Source of the DNA: Anticarsia gemmatalis
Taxonomy: Eukaryota > Arthropoda > Insecta > Lepidoptera > Erebidae
NCBI RefSeq assembly: GCF_050436995.1
Contig: NC_134757.1
Location: 2,678,501-2,742,500 of the forward strand
Length of the DNA stretch: 64,000 nt
Reading direction: 5' to 3'
Shown piece after piece: positions 24,101 to 39,100 of this stretch (within the stretch, counting starts at the first letter, position 1; every line of letters starts with the position of its first letter). The position numbers and the translations under genes were made by a program. The notes under the pieces were generated by a model, which saw only the letters and a program-made list of their open reading frames with translations, did no database searches and was not told where the DNA came from.

Positions 24101-27100
24101 CCTAGTTGTTCTTTTTGTGATTAATTCTTAACATTTCTGTTAATTTGGTAACAATTTATTTATTTATACATTTTCGTTGTATATGAATAAATAACTTCAA
24201 TTAGATAAAGATTATCGTCTGTTGTTTATTTATAGAATTGCATTGTCACAGTTTTGGCAAACATTCAACGGTTACGTGTAAACAATGTTGCATTGAACTA
24301 AATATTTATGCTGCATACGAAATTAAGTGAAGTTTGTAAAATGTTAATGCATTTTAAAAATGTTATTTAATCTCATATTTATGTCTTTAAATGAGTAAAC
24401 ATAGGTAGAGTAGATAAGATGTTCTTTAACGTGGTTGAATATATAGGATTTGTAAAAAGAAAAATCATTTACTATTGTGCATTTGGATTAAAAATCGTTA
24501 TTAGTATAAGTGTAGTCTGACAATGTTGTAGAGAACCTCGTGTGCTAGGTTCGCGGCTAGCGGATGTATAAACAATTCAGAGTTTAGAATGCAGCTGATA
24601 GTGTTTTTTTTGGTATAGCTACTTTATTTCGAAAATATAGAATTACTAATTATAATCTAGAAAATTTTAGACTCTACTAGGTTAAAGTTTTTAACTATCG
24701 CGCTTTGTACATAAATCTCTTACACTCTACTAATTGTTAGACGTGAGTTAAAAGGATTTAAATTGGTTATTAATTAAAGCAAGTCTTAACAAAAAAAAAT
24801 ATCACCATGTGATTATTGTTTTGTATCTAAATGTGAAAATTAATCGTACATTTAAATTCAAATTGATATGAATGCTTATGCATTCATATCAATTAGTATA
24901 GGTTTTCTACCTATACTAATTAAAATACTAATTACTTAAAGCAAACACATTTGGCGTTTGATTGATTCGCGTGAAACATTGATTCGCAAAATTCCTATAA
25001 TTCAGTACCTTTTTAGTATTAAGGGTATTTTAATTTAATGACATAAATAAAAACTGGCCAAGTGCGATTTGGAGTCGCGCACAAAGGGTTCCGTATATAA
25101 AAACGTAAAAAAACACAGTTGTTGTATAAGGGCTAAAAAAAGCAAAGAAAAGTAACTGAGTGAAAATTTCTGTCTGTCTTACTATTACGGACGGACGAAG
25201 TCTCAGTAAAATGGTCCTGTTTTACCCTTTGGGTATGGAACCGTAAAAAATAACTAGTTTTTTTTTTACTAGAATTCTATGTCACGGTGGTGTCAGGAGA
25301 ATATGCAACTATTTGTTTACAGTCGAAGTCAAATCAAAGACCATTTTTACCACCTTTTGCCCAGAAGCGCGCTCCTACTCAGTCATTACCATCGAGTATG
25401 AAGAGTTTGATATTTAAAATGTACTGCAGAAATTATTCCTAAGGCGCGGCGTCCGATAGAGGCACTTTTCAGATTTTTATACAAAATTTCTCGATAGCTA
25501 GCGGTTGTCGATACTCGATAGAAGTAGAGAATCGCGCTACTCTAGCGCAAATATATGCAGTCCGTCGAGTATCGGGAGACTGACATTTAAAATGTACTAG
25601 ATCAGATTTTTATACAGAATTTCTCAAAAGCTAGCCGGTTGTCGATAGTTGTAAAGAATCGCGCTAGTGCTCTCGACATACTTTTATAAAGCGTTTTTCT
25701 TTTGTCTTTGTTTCAAAGAAGAAATCGAGGGTGGGGGACAAAAACAATCAATGCAAACTTCACCCTAAAGCTATCTATCAATAACAAGTCCACTCTGTAA
25801 GGATTTGACCTAATTTCAAACTTTGGACTTACATAAATCCGGCCAATAAGCCTTTGAAACTCTCATAATAAATATACAATGAATTTTTACGATAGATTCC
25901 GGAAATATGGTAGAGATGTGATGTGTAAAATATTATAGGACAATATAAATATATGTATTTTACAAGTTTTTTTTTAAGTATATGACATGATATAGTATAT
26001 TTAGCAAAATTATGTAATGACAGCGACATTGAGTGTCGGCCATATATACGAGTTTACAGGAATAGATTTTTTACAGGTTTAAAATTTGTTTTATGAAGAA
26101 AGTAAGTAAAACTTGTGACTTAATAGAGTGCATAATAGACTATGTAGAGTCGCAAGGCATTTTTTTATAATTAACTAAACAGAAAACTTAACCGACATAA
26201 AAAGCCGGGTTCTAATGTAAGTGGCCTGATAGTTCAAACTTTGACCTTATAAATTTTTCCTAAAATACTCGCGAGGGATATCACATTCCCAAACGCAGAT
26301 CAGCTACCTTGTAAATAATAATAATTTAAGGGCTATAATCCTATGTTTTTCTCACCTGAAGGTCTTTGCCCCAGCGATCTCATGACGACTCCAAGCTCTG
26401 CCATCGTGATAGTACCGTCTTCATCCTTGTCGAACAGCATGAACGCTTCCTTGAATTCTGGCAAACAATACACGAACATTATACACCTGGTTATAAACTA
26501 AACAGCACGTTTGTTTACAGTATAGAGTTATATTTTAAGAGCTGTAATTTTATGACCTTGTAATCTATGGTTTCTAAAGCAATCAGTAATTTTAAGATAA
26601 GTTTAAATCATAATATATGTTTTTGACTCAAAACTATTGAAAAAATTCCAAACATGCCAGCATCATGCCAGGTTATAAATGTAAATCGAAATATCAAAAT
26701 CGAACCAGTGTTGAAATTTAAAAATGGTGTTTGACAATTTACGTATGTATTTGTTAGGCATCTTTGGACTGTCTCATACTAATTAGTAACTATAATGTAT
26801 GTAAGTCATCCGATTATCTGCAAAAACTAAATACTTTCACAAAACATAAAAATACGATTAGATTGTACCTGCAACTTGTTCTTCTGTGAGGCCATATTCT
26901 GACTGAAATAGAAAACAAACTTAATTAATAATTCTATAAAATGTTATTTAGGTACATGCTATAAGATTATGTACGCTGTGCATATGGGCATGGTACCTGC
27001 ATATAAAACAGAAACTATTTTCTACAGGTACCTATCTGACTAGCCGCTGAATGGTATTTAAACTGAGCGTTTCATAAAAAGCAAATTTATTTATTTAATC

Positions 27101-30100
27101 TGTTTTTTATTACATGAAAACAGTGTTAAAGGAATCTTTTCAAAGCCTTAATACGTACTGATACTTGTCGTATTGCCAGATCACTGGTCATCCGCCTCAG
27201 TCTTCTATATTCTTTGTTATAAATGTCATCTGTAGGTGTAGTAGCCGCCATCTTGGAATTTTTACTTTCTTTATTTTATTTATCTTTTGTTTTTACTTCT
27301 TAAAGGTCATCAGCAGCCAGTATAAATTAATTATTTAGCACTGTTTAATTTGAATTAGGTTAAATTTCGTTTTTATTACTTATATAGAGATGTTTAAGAT
27401 AAAATCAAATTATATGAACACATTTTTATAACGATGACGATCATATACCGTGCACTTAGTTCGATTTCTATAAACGTTTATTAATATGATTTTATAATAA
27501 TGGTTTTCATTTCTTGATAAGTATTTCTGTTCTAAATATAGTTTTATAATAACTCTATACACAATATAAAAGGCTATTGTCCGTTACAAATCCCTCTCAA
27601 TAAAGCAAAAAGCTCCACAACAAACGATGCTTGACCGTCGAGAGACAATCTACAAGCACTCCGAACTTCTACCGATATAAACTTTTTCCGATATTTGAAA
27701 CTTAAACAGTGCCCTTAGCTCTATCACAGAACGTTGATCTTATAGCGGGTTCTATTTAACTTTCCTAGTATAGTTAACTTTTCTATTGCGATTTGGAGTA
27801 CAATTCTTTGACAGCAAATTATATTATTCTGGTAGAGCGACTCGCATTGCTTAAAAGAACTTTAAAGACATAAAATATCGCATTGGAGAAATTATTTTCC
27901 TTTTAGTTGTGATATGATTTTGTCTACGAAGTTACATATTTACTTAGTTATTCCAGGTAGATTGATAGCACTTATCAGGTAAGTAATTAGGAATATTGTC
28001 TTAGGCCCGTATGAACGATGGACAGTGCTTTATGCTCGTAATTATTCTACAGACTATTTTGTTTTTCAGTGAGAAAAACGACTGCAAAACATATATAACG
28101 CTTTACAAAAGTAGAGTTTGGGTCCTGTCTACAGACAATGTGTAGCGTGTCCAGAAAATGCATTAAACAACGGTGAGAACGTACAGTCACCGGCTGCCAA
28201 AAGTTTAAGAAATTATCAGTTTTGTTTGTGCTGTTATATACAATGATATAGTAAAACAGCATGTATGTATGTGCGCGCCGATTCAATATTTAAATACCTA
28301 AAGAAAATATAAAATAGTTAAGGATCTCCTCCCGAACAAGGACGGCGTTAGGCTTAGAGACCATGCTGGCCTAGTGCCGGTTGGGAACTTAGCATTCCCT
28401 CCAGAAATCTATTAAAGACATACATTCAAAATATCACGCCTGCTATACCCAAAGGTAAAGGCATTTTTTTTTTAAATTCACCCACCTTTCGCCATCAACA
28501 ATGTCAATCGCATGTAATAAGGGGCGAGTCTACTGCCGCTAAAGAATATACCAATATTGTATCTATTATTAATTCAATATTTGGCTCGACACATGATTGA
28601 CGGAATATGTTATGTCTAAATACCCGTCAGAAAAATTACACGCGAGTTTTATTCGTTCTATTTTTGAGTTCCATTGACGTTTGGCAGGAAACCGTTACGT
28701 TACATTTTTTTACAAGGTTTCCGACGTGTTTATTATATATTTTCCAAAGAACCTTCGAGAGAATTATTTTAATAAAATGTCTGGAAAATTTTCTAGATAA
28801 GACGTAGAGACTTTTGTTATATTAGTTGAAAACGCAATAAGCTATACTAATAATTATATTATAAGTTCGTGTGAGCACGATTCAGTTATTCTTTTTAGAA
28901 TTTAAGTCTTTTAGATGTTGTATTAGGTACATAAACGCATTTAAATTGCAACCGAAACACACGTTACTTCAATAATCTGTGTTCGAAATCATTGCCAGTG
29001 AAAAACGAGAGCTAAATATTTTTGCAGACATCTTTATCTTCACGCATTGGAGAATAATCCTAAGCCAAAAAACGATTAAACCTTTTGTTTACATACTATA
29101 CTTGAACACAGATTTTGTATTGAAAACGGCCGTCATTAACTAAGAGCTCGTTGTCATGACAACGCTTTCTTTATTGAGACAAAGCGAGGAGGGCACATGA
29201 TTATAAACACTGCTATCACTACGATGGCGTCTCCTTATATGTTCTTTACCACACTAAATATTATCCAAGTATTAAGAACTGTCACTATATATTTAATTTA
29301 GAATAATGTAAGAAAAAAATATTATTTCTATCCCAGGTCTTAATACCTTTATCACTTAAAAATTATTAGTTTACTGGCTGACGATGAAGTTTTATAACGT
29401 AGACCGTAGTTCAAAATTGCATCGCCGAATCACACAACACTCACAGTTTGAAACTACTAACTTAAAAGTTCAGCACAATTTTCACTCTACATTTCAGTCT
29501 TGTTACTCAATGTTTTAAAAGCTTACGAACGCGTTTAATCCATTTAAAAGTACTCTCAACAGTAAACACAACAAATGAAAATCACATTTCTGTTTTGCCG
29601 CCAAAAATACATTTTGTTTTCTTTCTGTGACACAAAAATACGTCTCTGATTTTTTTATGGCACAGGTATTTTGTTTGATGCCAGTACTTAGTCGATTATT
29701 TTTTATTTACATTTAATTTTAAATCGATTTAGATTATCGCACCGGCAGATAATACGCGCGACGCGACATTGTAAGCACGGATATTAGTAGGATTCTATAT
29801 TTAAAATGATTTTCGCTTGCAATAGATACTAGAAGACTGTTCTATATTGAGGATAAATTATTTTGAGTTACTTTCAGTTATTAATAAGTTTGTACTGAAA
29901 TATTTTAGGAACATTTTATAAAATTAGGAACGGGAGATAATAAAATAAAGTTAAATCTGCCTCTTCTATCAATTTTAATCTCCCCGGAAATAATAATATG
30001 GAAACAAAAATCCTTACGTATAAATTAATAATAAATTTGCCAGCAATTCTTTTTTAAAATGATTTAAACTTCCATATTTGACAGGTGTTATTGTATATTA

Positions 30101-33100
30101 TAGTACATGAGCTAAACTTAGACTCTTAGAAATTACATACCTACCTATTTTTATTTTGTCCTCAATGCTCAAATTATTTTAGGAAAAAATAACAAAATAT
30201 CATAAACCTATTTATCATATTTTGCAGTCAATGTCGAACAAATGAATATTACTCCGTCGTCTTGGCACCACGCGTATCATTTTTGGCGGCAAAATTATAG
30301 ACTCATCAGTGTTGTGACGTAACCTAAAGACCGATGTTATTTACCAACCAAAAATAAACCCTAAGGAGTTGAAAATAGATGTAATTTGCTTTTCAACGCC
30401 AAAATACTATTTATTTTACACGTGCCAAAATATTAACTATTTTTCGACTCAAATGCGTATAGTAGCGACATCTGTTGAGAGCAAGCACAAACACTTGAAT
30501 TACAAACGCAAAATGACTGTTGAGTGACTTTTAATGACTAGAATTAAAAGTTTTAATTGCTTGAGATTATAATAATTTTCTTTGAGATGCTCCAAGTTTT
30601 TAAAGTGATCTAACTTTTTTGTAAACACAAAATTAAATGTCTTTCGCGGCCGAGCGTTAGGACTTAAGTTATTTCATAAAACAAAGGCTCTGAGTATAAT
30701 GCGCTAACAATGTTCAGCCTGAATATAATAATTAAAGGTACGTCATGGCTAAGACATTATACTAGTTACTGATTAGGTAAATTAAAACTGTAGAACAATT
30801 TATGATGGGTGATGGGTGTCCATTAATTTGCTTACTGTATTTCAGTTATAACTTAAAGTATTACAAAACCAAAATATATATCGAGCTAAATATTTAAAAA
30901 ATACAATTTTAATATACTCTAGTCAGTCAGGCAGTCAAGTTTCTTTAAAACCCTTATAGTCGGATTAATGCAAAACTTTATGCCAACGCCTGTAAAAATA
31001 TTTTAGCAATCTTTGGTTGAACAAATATTAAACTTATTCAATGCAGGCGCTACGTGCAAATGATCGATGAGGAGCTCGTGCTTCAGCAACAACACCCAGG
31101 CGAATCGACCTCTCTGGTTAAGCTACGGGTGTAGAGGTTGGTCAATGGATGGGTGACCATATTAGTCAGACCGAGTTCCTCCGTGTTTCGGAAGGCACGT
31201 TTAATTTGGGCCCCGGCTGTCATGTTCAGAGATCTTACAGACGTTACCAGTAGTCAAAAGATTAAAAGTCCAACAACCAAGATAACCAAGTTATAACCCA
31301 GTCTACTGTGTTGTGGATGTCCAATAGGCAGTCCCTCCATGTAAAATACTAGTATTCGGCTGCATACGGTGAGACTAGAAACCGACTCCAACATAGTTGG
31401 AAGAAAGGATGGGCTGATGAAATGAAATATCTACGGGTAAAATTACAAACAATGTCCATTATTCTATAATTAGATCTAATTGTCTCGCGTGGGTACTTTA
31501 ACTGACTAATATTGATGACAAATACAGCTGAGTGCGACGTATCAAAATAACAATGATTATAGTCACTTTTGATTAATAGAATTATACAAGATTTATAACT
31601 GTATTTGTGTCTGTTGTACATATTTATTGTTATAAATAAATATATCAACATCTATGTAATTTACTGCAATTGAGTCTAGTCTATAAGCGCATGTTTGGCG
31701 CAGTGGTTAACGTGGTCATCTCGCCGCAATAACCGTAGCACCGCGTGTGGTGGGTTCGAATACCACCCGCGACAAATTTTTGTGTGATGAGCACGAGTAT
31801 CCGTGGTTGTTAATTTATCTATATATTTAGAAGTATACATATAAGCATGTTTATTAGTTATTTGGTTAATGGTTACCACAGTACACGCTCTTCTTAGTTT
31901 TGACTCAAATGACCGGGTGTGAGTTGTCGAATAATATTTATTTCATATTTACTTATAAGTCTCTTATTGACTAAGAAATTGATTCATAAGTATTATTCGG
32001 TTATTTGGTTACCATAGTACAAGCTCTGCTTAGTTTTGACTCAAATGACCGGGTGTGAGTTGTGGAATAATATTTATTTCCTATTTACTTATAAGTCTCT
32101 TTTGACTAAGAAATTGATTAATAACTATTATTCATCAGTCCATCACACGTGAAATCACTAATCATCAAAACGACCTTAAAAGATGGCAGCACACCTTGAA
32201 GAAATGTCAAACTTGGGTTTAAATAACATCAACTATTCCGCATAATTAACTGGCCAGAGATTTATTAAAGGGCATACCTACCTATTACATTCTTGCCACT
32301 AAGAATATTTCAGCAAAATGCCAAATTGCGTCTGTGTAAACTTGTAAATCAACTCAAATCACATGAACTGTCAACTGTCATACCTAGTTCGAGGCAGTCC
32401 ATCATGTTTCTACTTGACGTTAAAGCTCGTTAGACATTCCACATCTCAAACTACGTTCATCTTTCAACGCATCATTTAATGTGAATCACTTACGAATTGA
32501 ACAACATAACATTAATAAAAGCAATAAACTTTAAATTAGACATGTTCTTTGATATTTAGTAGGAACTTTGAGACGCTCATAGCCAATTGTGCTCACCGGA
32601 AGGTAAATTATCAGTGGGTTAAGCAACGGTTAGCACGGTCATTCTGTAGATGGGTGACGCACAGTATTTGAACTGAGCGTCTCCGTGCTTCGGAGGGCAC
32701 GTAAAAAGTCGGCCCCGGTTGTTGTCAATTAAGATAACAGTGGTTAAGCCATGTCAAAGGCATTTCGGGCGGCTTGAACAACTTTGACACTAGGTTGACC
32801 ACCAACCACACGATTGACACGATAGACAGGTAGTAGAAACTTTTATTAACAAAGTTAAGCACAATAGACCGATATTCGTCCTAGCACGTCTCAATAAAAT
32901 GAAAGATAAAAGTAAAAAGATATAAATGTTAACACGCGTTTTATAATAGTCGTAAAATCTTTCAACTGTCGCCGACGATCGTATTGTTTTTGCTGTATTT
33001 TGATGATATACAAACGACTTTAATAAAACAGCTTTCTATAGATAAGTTTCAATGGCAAGATCAATGAAATTATCTTCTTACCAGTTTCTTCATACATATC

Positions 33101-36100
33101 TGAAGTAACAGCTCCTACTTGACATTTATTTCAATTCGTGAAGAAACAAATGAGACTAATTTTTAATTTAGGTACCCTTATACTGTATGGCTGTTACTTT
33201 TGATAGAAACTGGCCGTTATATGTATAATAAAAAAAAACAATTGATTAGATGTGTTGTTAAACGCAAAACTAAGAACAGCTCAACCAATTCGATTTATTG
33301 TTTTTGTAAAATTGTCTTTCTGATAGGGGAAATGTATTTATGGGGTTTTCTTATATAAAATCGATAATAAAATGAATACAAAAATACATAATCCCGCAAT
33401 AAGAAGCTCCTTAGCACGCATTTTAAACTCCATAAAATTTAATATCTCTTTTGAAAATGTGTGAAGAAAATGATGGGTTGAATTACTGTATCTAGTTACA
33501 TTAAATATTCATGCCGTCATAAGACATACATACATTTATATAGTTATTTTACATTTTCTGAAAGGCAATAGCGGAAATATTTTGAAAGTACGAATACGTC
33601 AAACAGTGTCAGTTCATTATTTACCCTTTTGCCATGAACGTAGGTAATTTATTTGTTATTTCCGCATCAAGACTGCCATAATTAATTTATTATAATCACC
33701 TTACCTGAGCCAACAGACATCACCTCCATCTTTCATACAAATATATTTATACTAGTAATATAAAGCTGAAGAGTTTGTTTATTACGGGATAAATCTTTTT
33801 ACTTTAAAAAAGACAACTCCGGCACTTTCGCAGGGACTTTTACAAATACTCAAACAACGGACACAAAGCACAACCAGACCCGAAACAATTATATTATTTG
33901 TGGATCGCGCAAATAATTGCTCCGTGTGGGAATCAAACCTAATCTAAACCACTGCGCCACGGATAATCTCAGGAACGACTGGTACCGACTTTTAAAATGA
34001 AATGCAATGAAAAATCTCTTTCTTTTACACTAAAAAAATAAAATAACAATCAATATTGCACAATAATTATTGCCTAAAACTTGTTTAATATATTTATTGA
34101 GGACATGCAATGTTCCCAACACGCACTTGGCCAGCGTGGTGGACTCAAGGCATAATCCCTCCCTCGTTCAGGACTAGACCCTTGCCCAGCAGTGGGACAG
34201 TTATAGGTAAAAAAATTGTACACCATGTAAAATAAGGGTACGAATGGCGGTTTTATCGCACAGAAGCAATCTCTTACGACAAGCATTACATGGAGAAATT
34301 AGTGTTGAATTGACCATTTATTGAGGAAGGCTATATAACATCACTTTATAACTGATAGAAGCGGAGAGAGGACCAAGAGTGTTAGTTTTTTTATGAAAAC
34401 GGGAAAACTAAAGTGGGTGCAGACAAAGTCGCGATACGCGCTAGTTATAAATAAATAAGAACCAGGATACGATCGAGTCATGTAAAACGTTTTCAAATAG
34501 TCGCGACGACATATAAACGACTATTTTACCTGAAACTCTATAATATGTGACGTAGATTATAAGAATAACATGTCGTTAAACTGTTTTTGTAGACGATAGA
34601 ACAAAAAATTACGTTTTGTTGTGCAGACGACACTTTTTACGTCACAATTGCAAAGAAACTAAGGTTTTTTTTGTCTACATGTTTGCCTGTTTTTGGTACA
34701 ACCGGTAGTTTCGAATTCGGTGAATCGGATTGCTATCAAAAGCTTTTCCTATGAAGTAGCCGTTTAAGTATGTAATGGTTATTTCAAATGACTATAAGAG
34801 CAGGTTTTATTCTAGTACTGATAATTATGATATAAGTATGATGCTGTGGTTAGACGACACGAAGCATCAGCTATGAAATTTTCAGACTGCAAAATCTTAT
34901 TATTAATCGCCAATAACTGACAATTACCGTTGATCGCCACTACCATTGCGTCGGGAGGTCGTGCATTCGATTCCCACATGGAGTCATTATTTGTGTGATC
35001 CAAATAATTGTTTCGGGTCTGATCGTGCTTTGTGTCCGTTGTTTGTAAAAGTCCCCGCGACACAAGAGCAATTCTTAATGCGGGAGTAGGCTGTTTTTAA
35101 ATAAATAAAATACAATTTTACGTTAAAGTGGAGTACACCCATAAATGCAACTATACCATAATATCAATCTAAAATCTTGAACAAAATCCTTCCATTATAT
35201 AATGTACACCTGTGCTACTAGCCCAAAATTAAATTGTAAAATAATAGTTTTTCACGTGAATGCTGGAAACTGTATTATAACATCCCGGTAGATATTTTCA
35301 CGAGCGCATTAATTCTAATTTTCCTGATTCTCAACAAACAAAACGCTCTTTATTACAACATTAAAATGATTTATATTAAAAAAACTCGTATTATTAAATT
35401 TGACAGAATTTGTCGCACGTTATTAATAAAAAAAGTTTGAAAAAAATTCAGACTATGTGACGTTTTCTTGCGCTAGTCAGGTGAAACAGTAACGCGATTC
35501 TCTATTAGGTACTATCGAGGTTCGAGAACTGGCTGTCGACAAAATTCGTATGAAAATCTGAATAGCGCCTCTAGCGGACGTCGTAGGAACTATTTCTGCA
35601 GTTCATTATAATGTCAATATTAACAGTTTACATACTATTGATCATTACTCGTTATGGAGTCTTTTAAAAAGAACTTACATGGACCCTTATCCTGAAATTG
35701 ATGCAAGAATATATTGTAATAAAAACAATTTGTTAATCAGCGAATTAGCTGTTAGTCTCTATAAGTTATCGAGAAACTTTGTAACACATAAAATAACCAA
35801 AACGAATAATACTCCAATATGTTTTCAGTCATGCAAATCCACGCCATCATTCCGCCCTAATAATTTGTATCCGTACAACTAATGTGGTCAATTATTTACT
35901 TCTGACGTTTAGCCACACTTTGGCCAAGGTCCATGTGGAATAGATCCTATAATATCTGTCAACGAGACTTAAGACGTATACGTAATAAGCATATAATTAT
36001 ACCTGTCATCTGCATATTATTTTACAGACGTAACACGTCGATTTTATGCGCAGGTATCTTATTAATCCCTTCATATATTACAAAGTCTGAAAGTATTATT

Positions 36101-39100
36101 CTTCTACATCTATTGAACAGATTTGAAACGCGGACATTCTATTCGGATACCCAATTGATTTTTTTTTAGGGGAAAAGACATTCAACTATGTTATAAGTTC
36201 ACTATAAAATCACCTCGATAGCCAATCATATGAAGCTTATGATAAGAATAAAACGAAATTTCAACGAATATCTGATTTTGTTGATTATAATAAGGCGTCT
36301 GAATTATACCTACGTCGCGAAAGTTTTAAAGTGAATATAGTCGCAATAAAATATTTACCTAGCTTCCATAGGTAGCAAACTTGTTGCAATCTGATAGGTG
36401 TGGTGGGCTGAGACCTAATCCCTTATCTTAGTGAGTAGTGACCGGTGCCAAGCAGGAAAATAAACAAATTAATAACTATCATCTATTTGCGAAAGGCTTA
36501 TGAAATCTATTATTAATTGTTCACAGATCATGTGAGAAATAAACAAAACGGGCTGCGTTAATTGCGCATTCTTCTTTCTTTGTTAGTTATAATATTTTCG
36601 ATAGCTAGCCGCCTGTTGATAATCGATAGTAGTAGGAAATCGCTGTTTTTAACCCGTAACTGTCCCACTGTCGGGCTATGGTCTACTTCAAATTATAAAG
36701 AACTAATTATGTTTTCTTTTTTATTGCCTCGTTATCATCAGTATTAGACTGACTGCAGCCTGCGACCACGGCGAGTGCAACCTGCGCCGAAACGTTAGGC
36801 ATTTTAAAGTAAAATGCATGTTCGCGTTAATTCCCGTATTCTATTATACATTAAACATGCAACGCGAGAGTTTAAAAGTTATGATCATTAGTATTGTCTA
36901 GTCTAGATCCAAACATATTATTCAATTCCAATCAATGTTAATAAATGAATAGGCAGACAGATTTAAAAATAGAATAACTCATAACGTCAAAATGTCACCA
37001 TCAATACTTTACAGCGCGAAGGTCGGGGTTACAATGTCAAAATAATAAATTATTACCACACTGAAAAATAAATAGGAATATAAAAGAAACAAATAGTTTA
37101 CGAGACAGTTTGAAAACTATTAATTTTACAAACGAGACGATTATAATTTATCTCTTAGTTTAATGGAGTCGTCATTAATTAAAACAACTGGTTCTTTGTT
37201 ATATTTAATTTTAATTTGATTTATGTGCTTACAAATTTAGTTTTCAGTGGAAAAAAAAATGTAGAATGTGAAAAGGTAGGTAGAGATCGTATCTTTATCT
37301 TTCATACTTATTCGTTCCTTTGTTTATGTATATAATGACAATTTTAGGTAAAGCCGTTGGTCCTGTGCCTGATCTCTCACTGGTCATGTCAGTTAGGTCG
37401 TCCCACTGGGTTATAAGGGTAAGAGAATAGAGAGTGCACGACACTATAAGCAAAGTCGTGCACAGTTAGCTTGCTTGATAGCTCAATTTTAGTCTTGAAT
37501 TTCTGGTTCTAAAAAAACTTGGCCTTACAAACAGCCTTGATTGAAAAACTAAAAAAGAAACCCAGGTGTCATCAAAAAAATATTTGAATTAATAAAAAAA
37601 GTATCAACGTCAACGAAAATTAAATTTCTTGAAAGGTTGTAATATATTTTCAATTTTTATTTGATTAAATTCGTCGGTTATGGCCGAATGACGGAAGATG
37701 TCAGACATTTTATTTTTTTGGCCGCCATGTTGTGATGTTTGTTTCCTATGTTTATGTAGTGTTATGTCTAATTCGCAGATATCATGTTATTGGTTCAATA
37801 ATAATAAATTATTTTGATATGTTTGCAGACAGGAAGGGTAAGTAATATGTGAAGATGAGGATATTTCATAATATTGTGTCATTTGGAGTTAAAAGAGAGT
37901 AATCTTACAAAGAAGAGTAATTTTATTAAGGTACAAGCTAATAATAACAGCAGTTTAGGGAAGTAACAGAAGTTCTCAATTATCAATACTTTTAAAATCA
38001 GAGGTGAATTAAAATCAACAATATAAAGTATTCGTTCTTTATGTTTCGACACTTCTTAGTTAGTTCTTAAATAACTTATCAGTTAGTAGTTTGACAGTTG
38101 TCACCCTATCTAGCAGTTACGTTACGACCCCGTGAGCGTTAAAAGTACGGCAGAAAACTACCCTCCCACACGATGACATCAAACTCCAATTTTATTGCAA
38201 TACCACTGTAACGTTTGCTGAAATGTACCGAATATGCTAAATCTCATTTTAACGAACAACGGTCGGTTTTATGGCCTATCCGTAACATCGTTAGGGGGAT
38301 AAAATTTGCATGTCATTGATACTGAACCTGTGAAAATGAATAATAAAAATGTTTCCTGAAATATTAAACCCTTTTGAGGAAAATGGATGGAATATAAGTA
38401 CTTTCTTTGTTGTGTTTTTTGTGGTTTAGTGGCTTCACATACGTTAAGCTTTTGTTGAAATATGATGTTAATAAAATTTTGACAGTTGGACTTACCACTT
38501 AACTTAACTCCTTTTAGCCTTTTCCAAGGCTTTGTTTCGTAGTCCTAATGTCGATATAATACTAAGATTTATTGCCATTTAATATTATAACGACTAAGGG
38601 CATGTTTTAGCTAATTGTAACTATTAATGCCACGCCGCTACCACTGCGTCGGGACCTCGTGGGTTCGATTCCCACACGGAACAATTATTTATGCAATCCA
38701 CATATAATTGTTTCGGGACTGTTGTTTGTTAAAGTCCCCGCGACTTGAGCAATTGAACGAAAGCTCTATACATATCAGCTTAGCCTTTTTTCCAAATTAT
38801 GTTGGAGTCGGCTTCCAGTCTTACCGGATGCAGCTGAATACCAGTGTTTTACATGAACGAAAGCTCTACTTACCTACATATTTTATTATAATTTAGCCCA
38901 CTCATAATTCTAAAACCGTTGGTCTAGATCTTGAAAACGTTTTAAAAATTTTACGTGAATCAGCGACAATAATTGTTATGATAGCATTTTTCACAAGATG
39001 ACTTCATGCGTTCGGTGAAACCACTTAAAATTTTCACCGTGACGTAAAAATATTTCAATTAAACTACTTTATAGGCGCCATCTTAAAATAAATTGAAGCG

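Larger units (their letters stand above)
19873..26355 (-). other. 6.5-kb intron of the calmodulin-like gene
   Basis: It holds a tRNA-Thr gene on the opposite strand, three hairpins (23368-23421, 24861-24894, 24891-24921), a 5S-like SINE fragment and several common interspersed repeats. The stretch 20420-22840 shows no identifiable feature. Confidence 0.7.
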
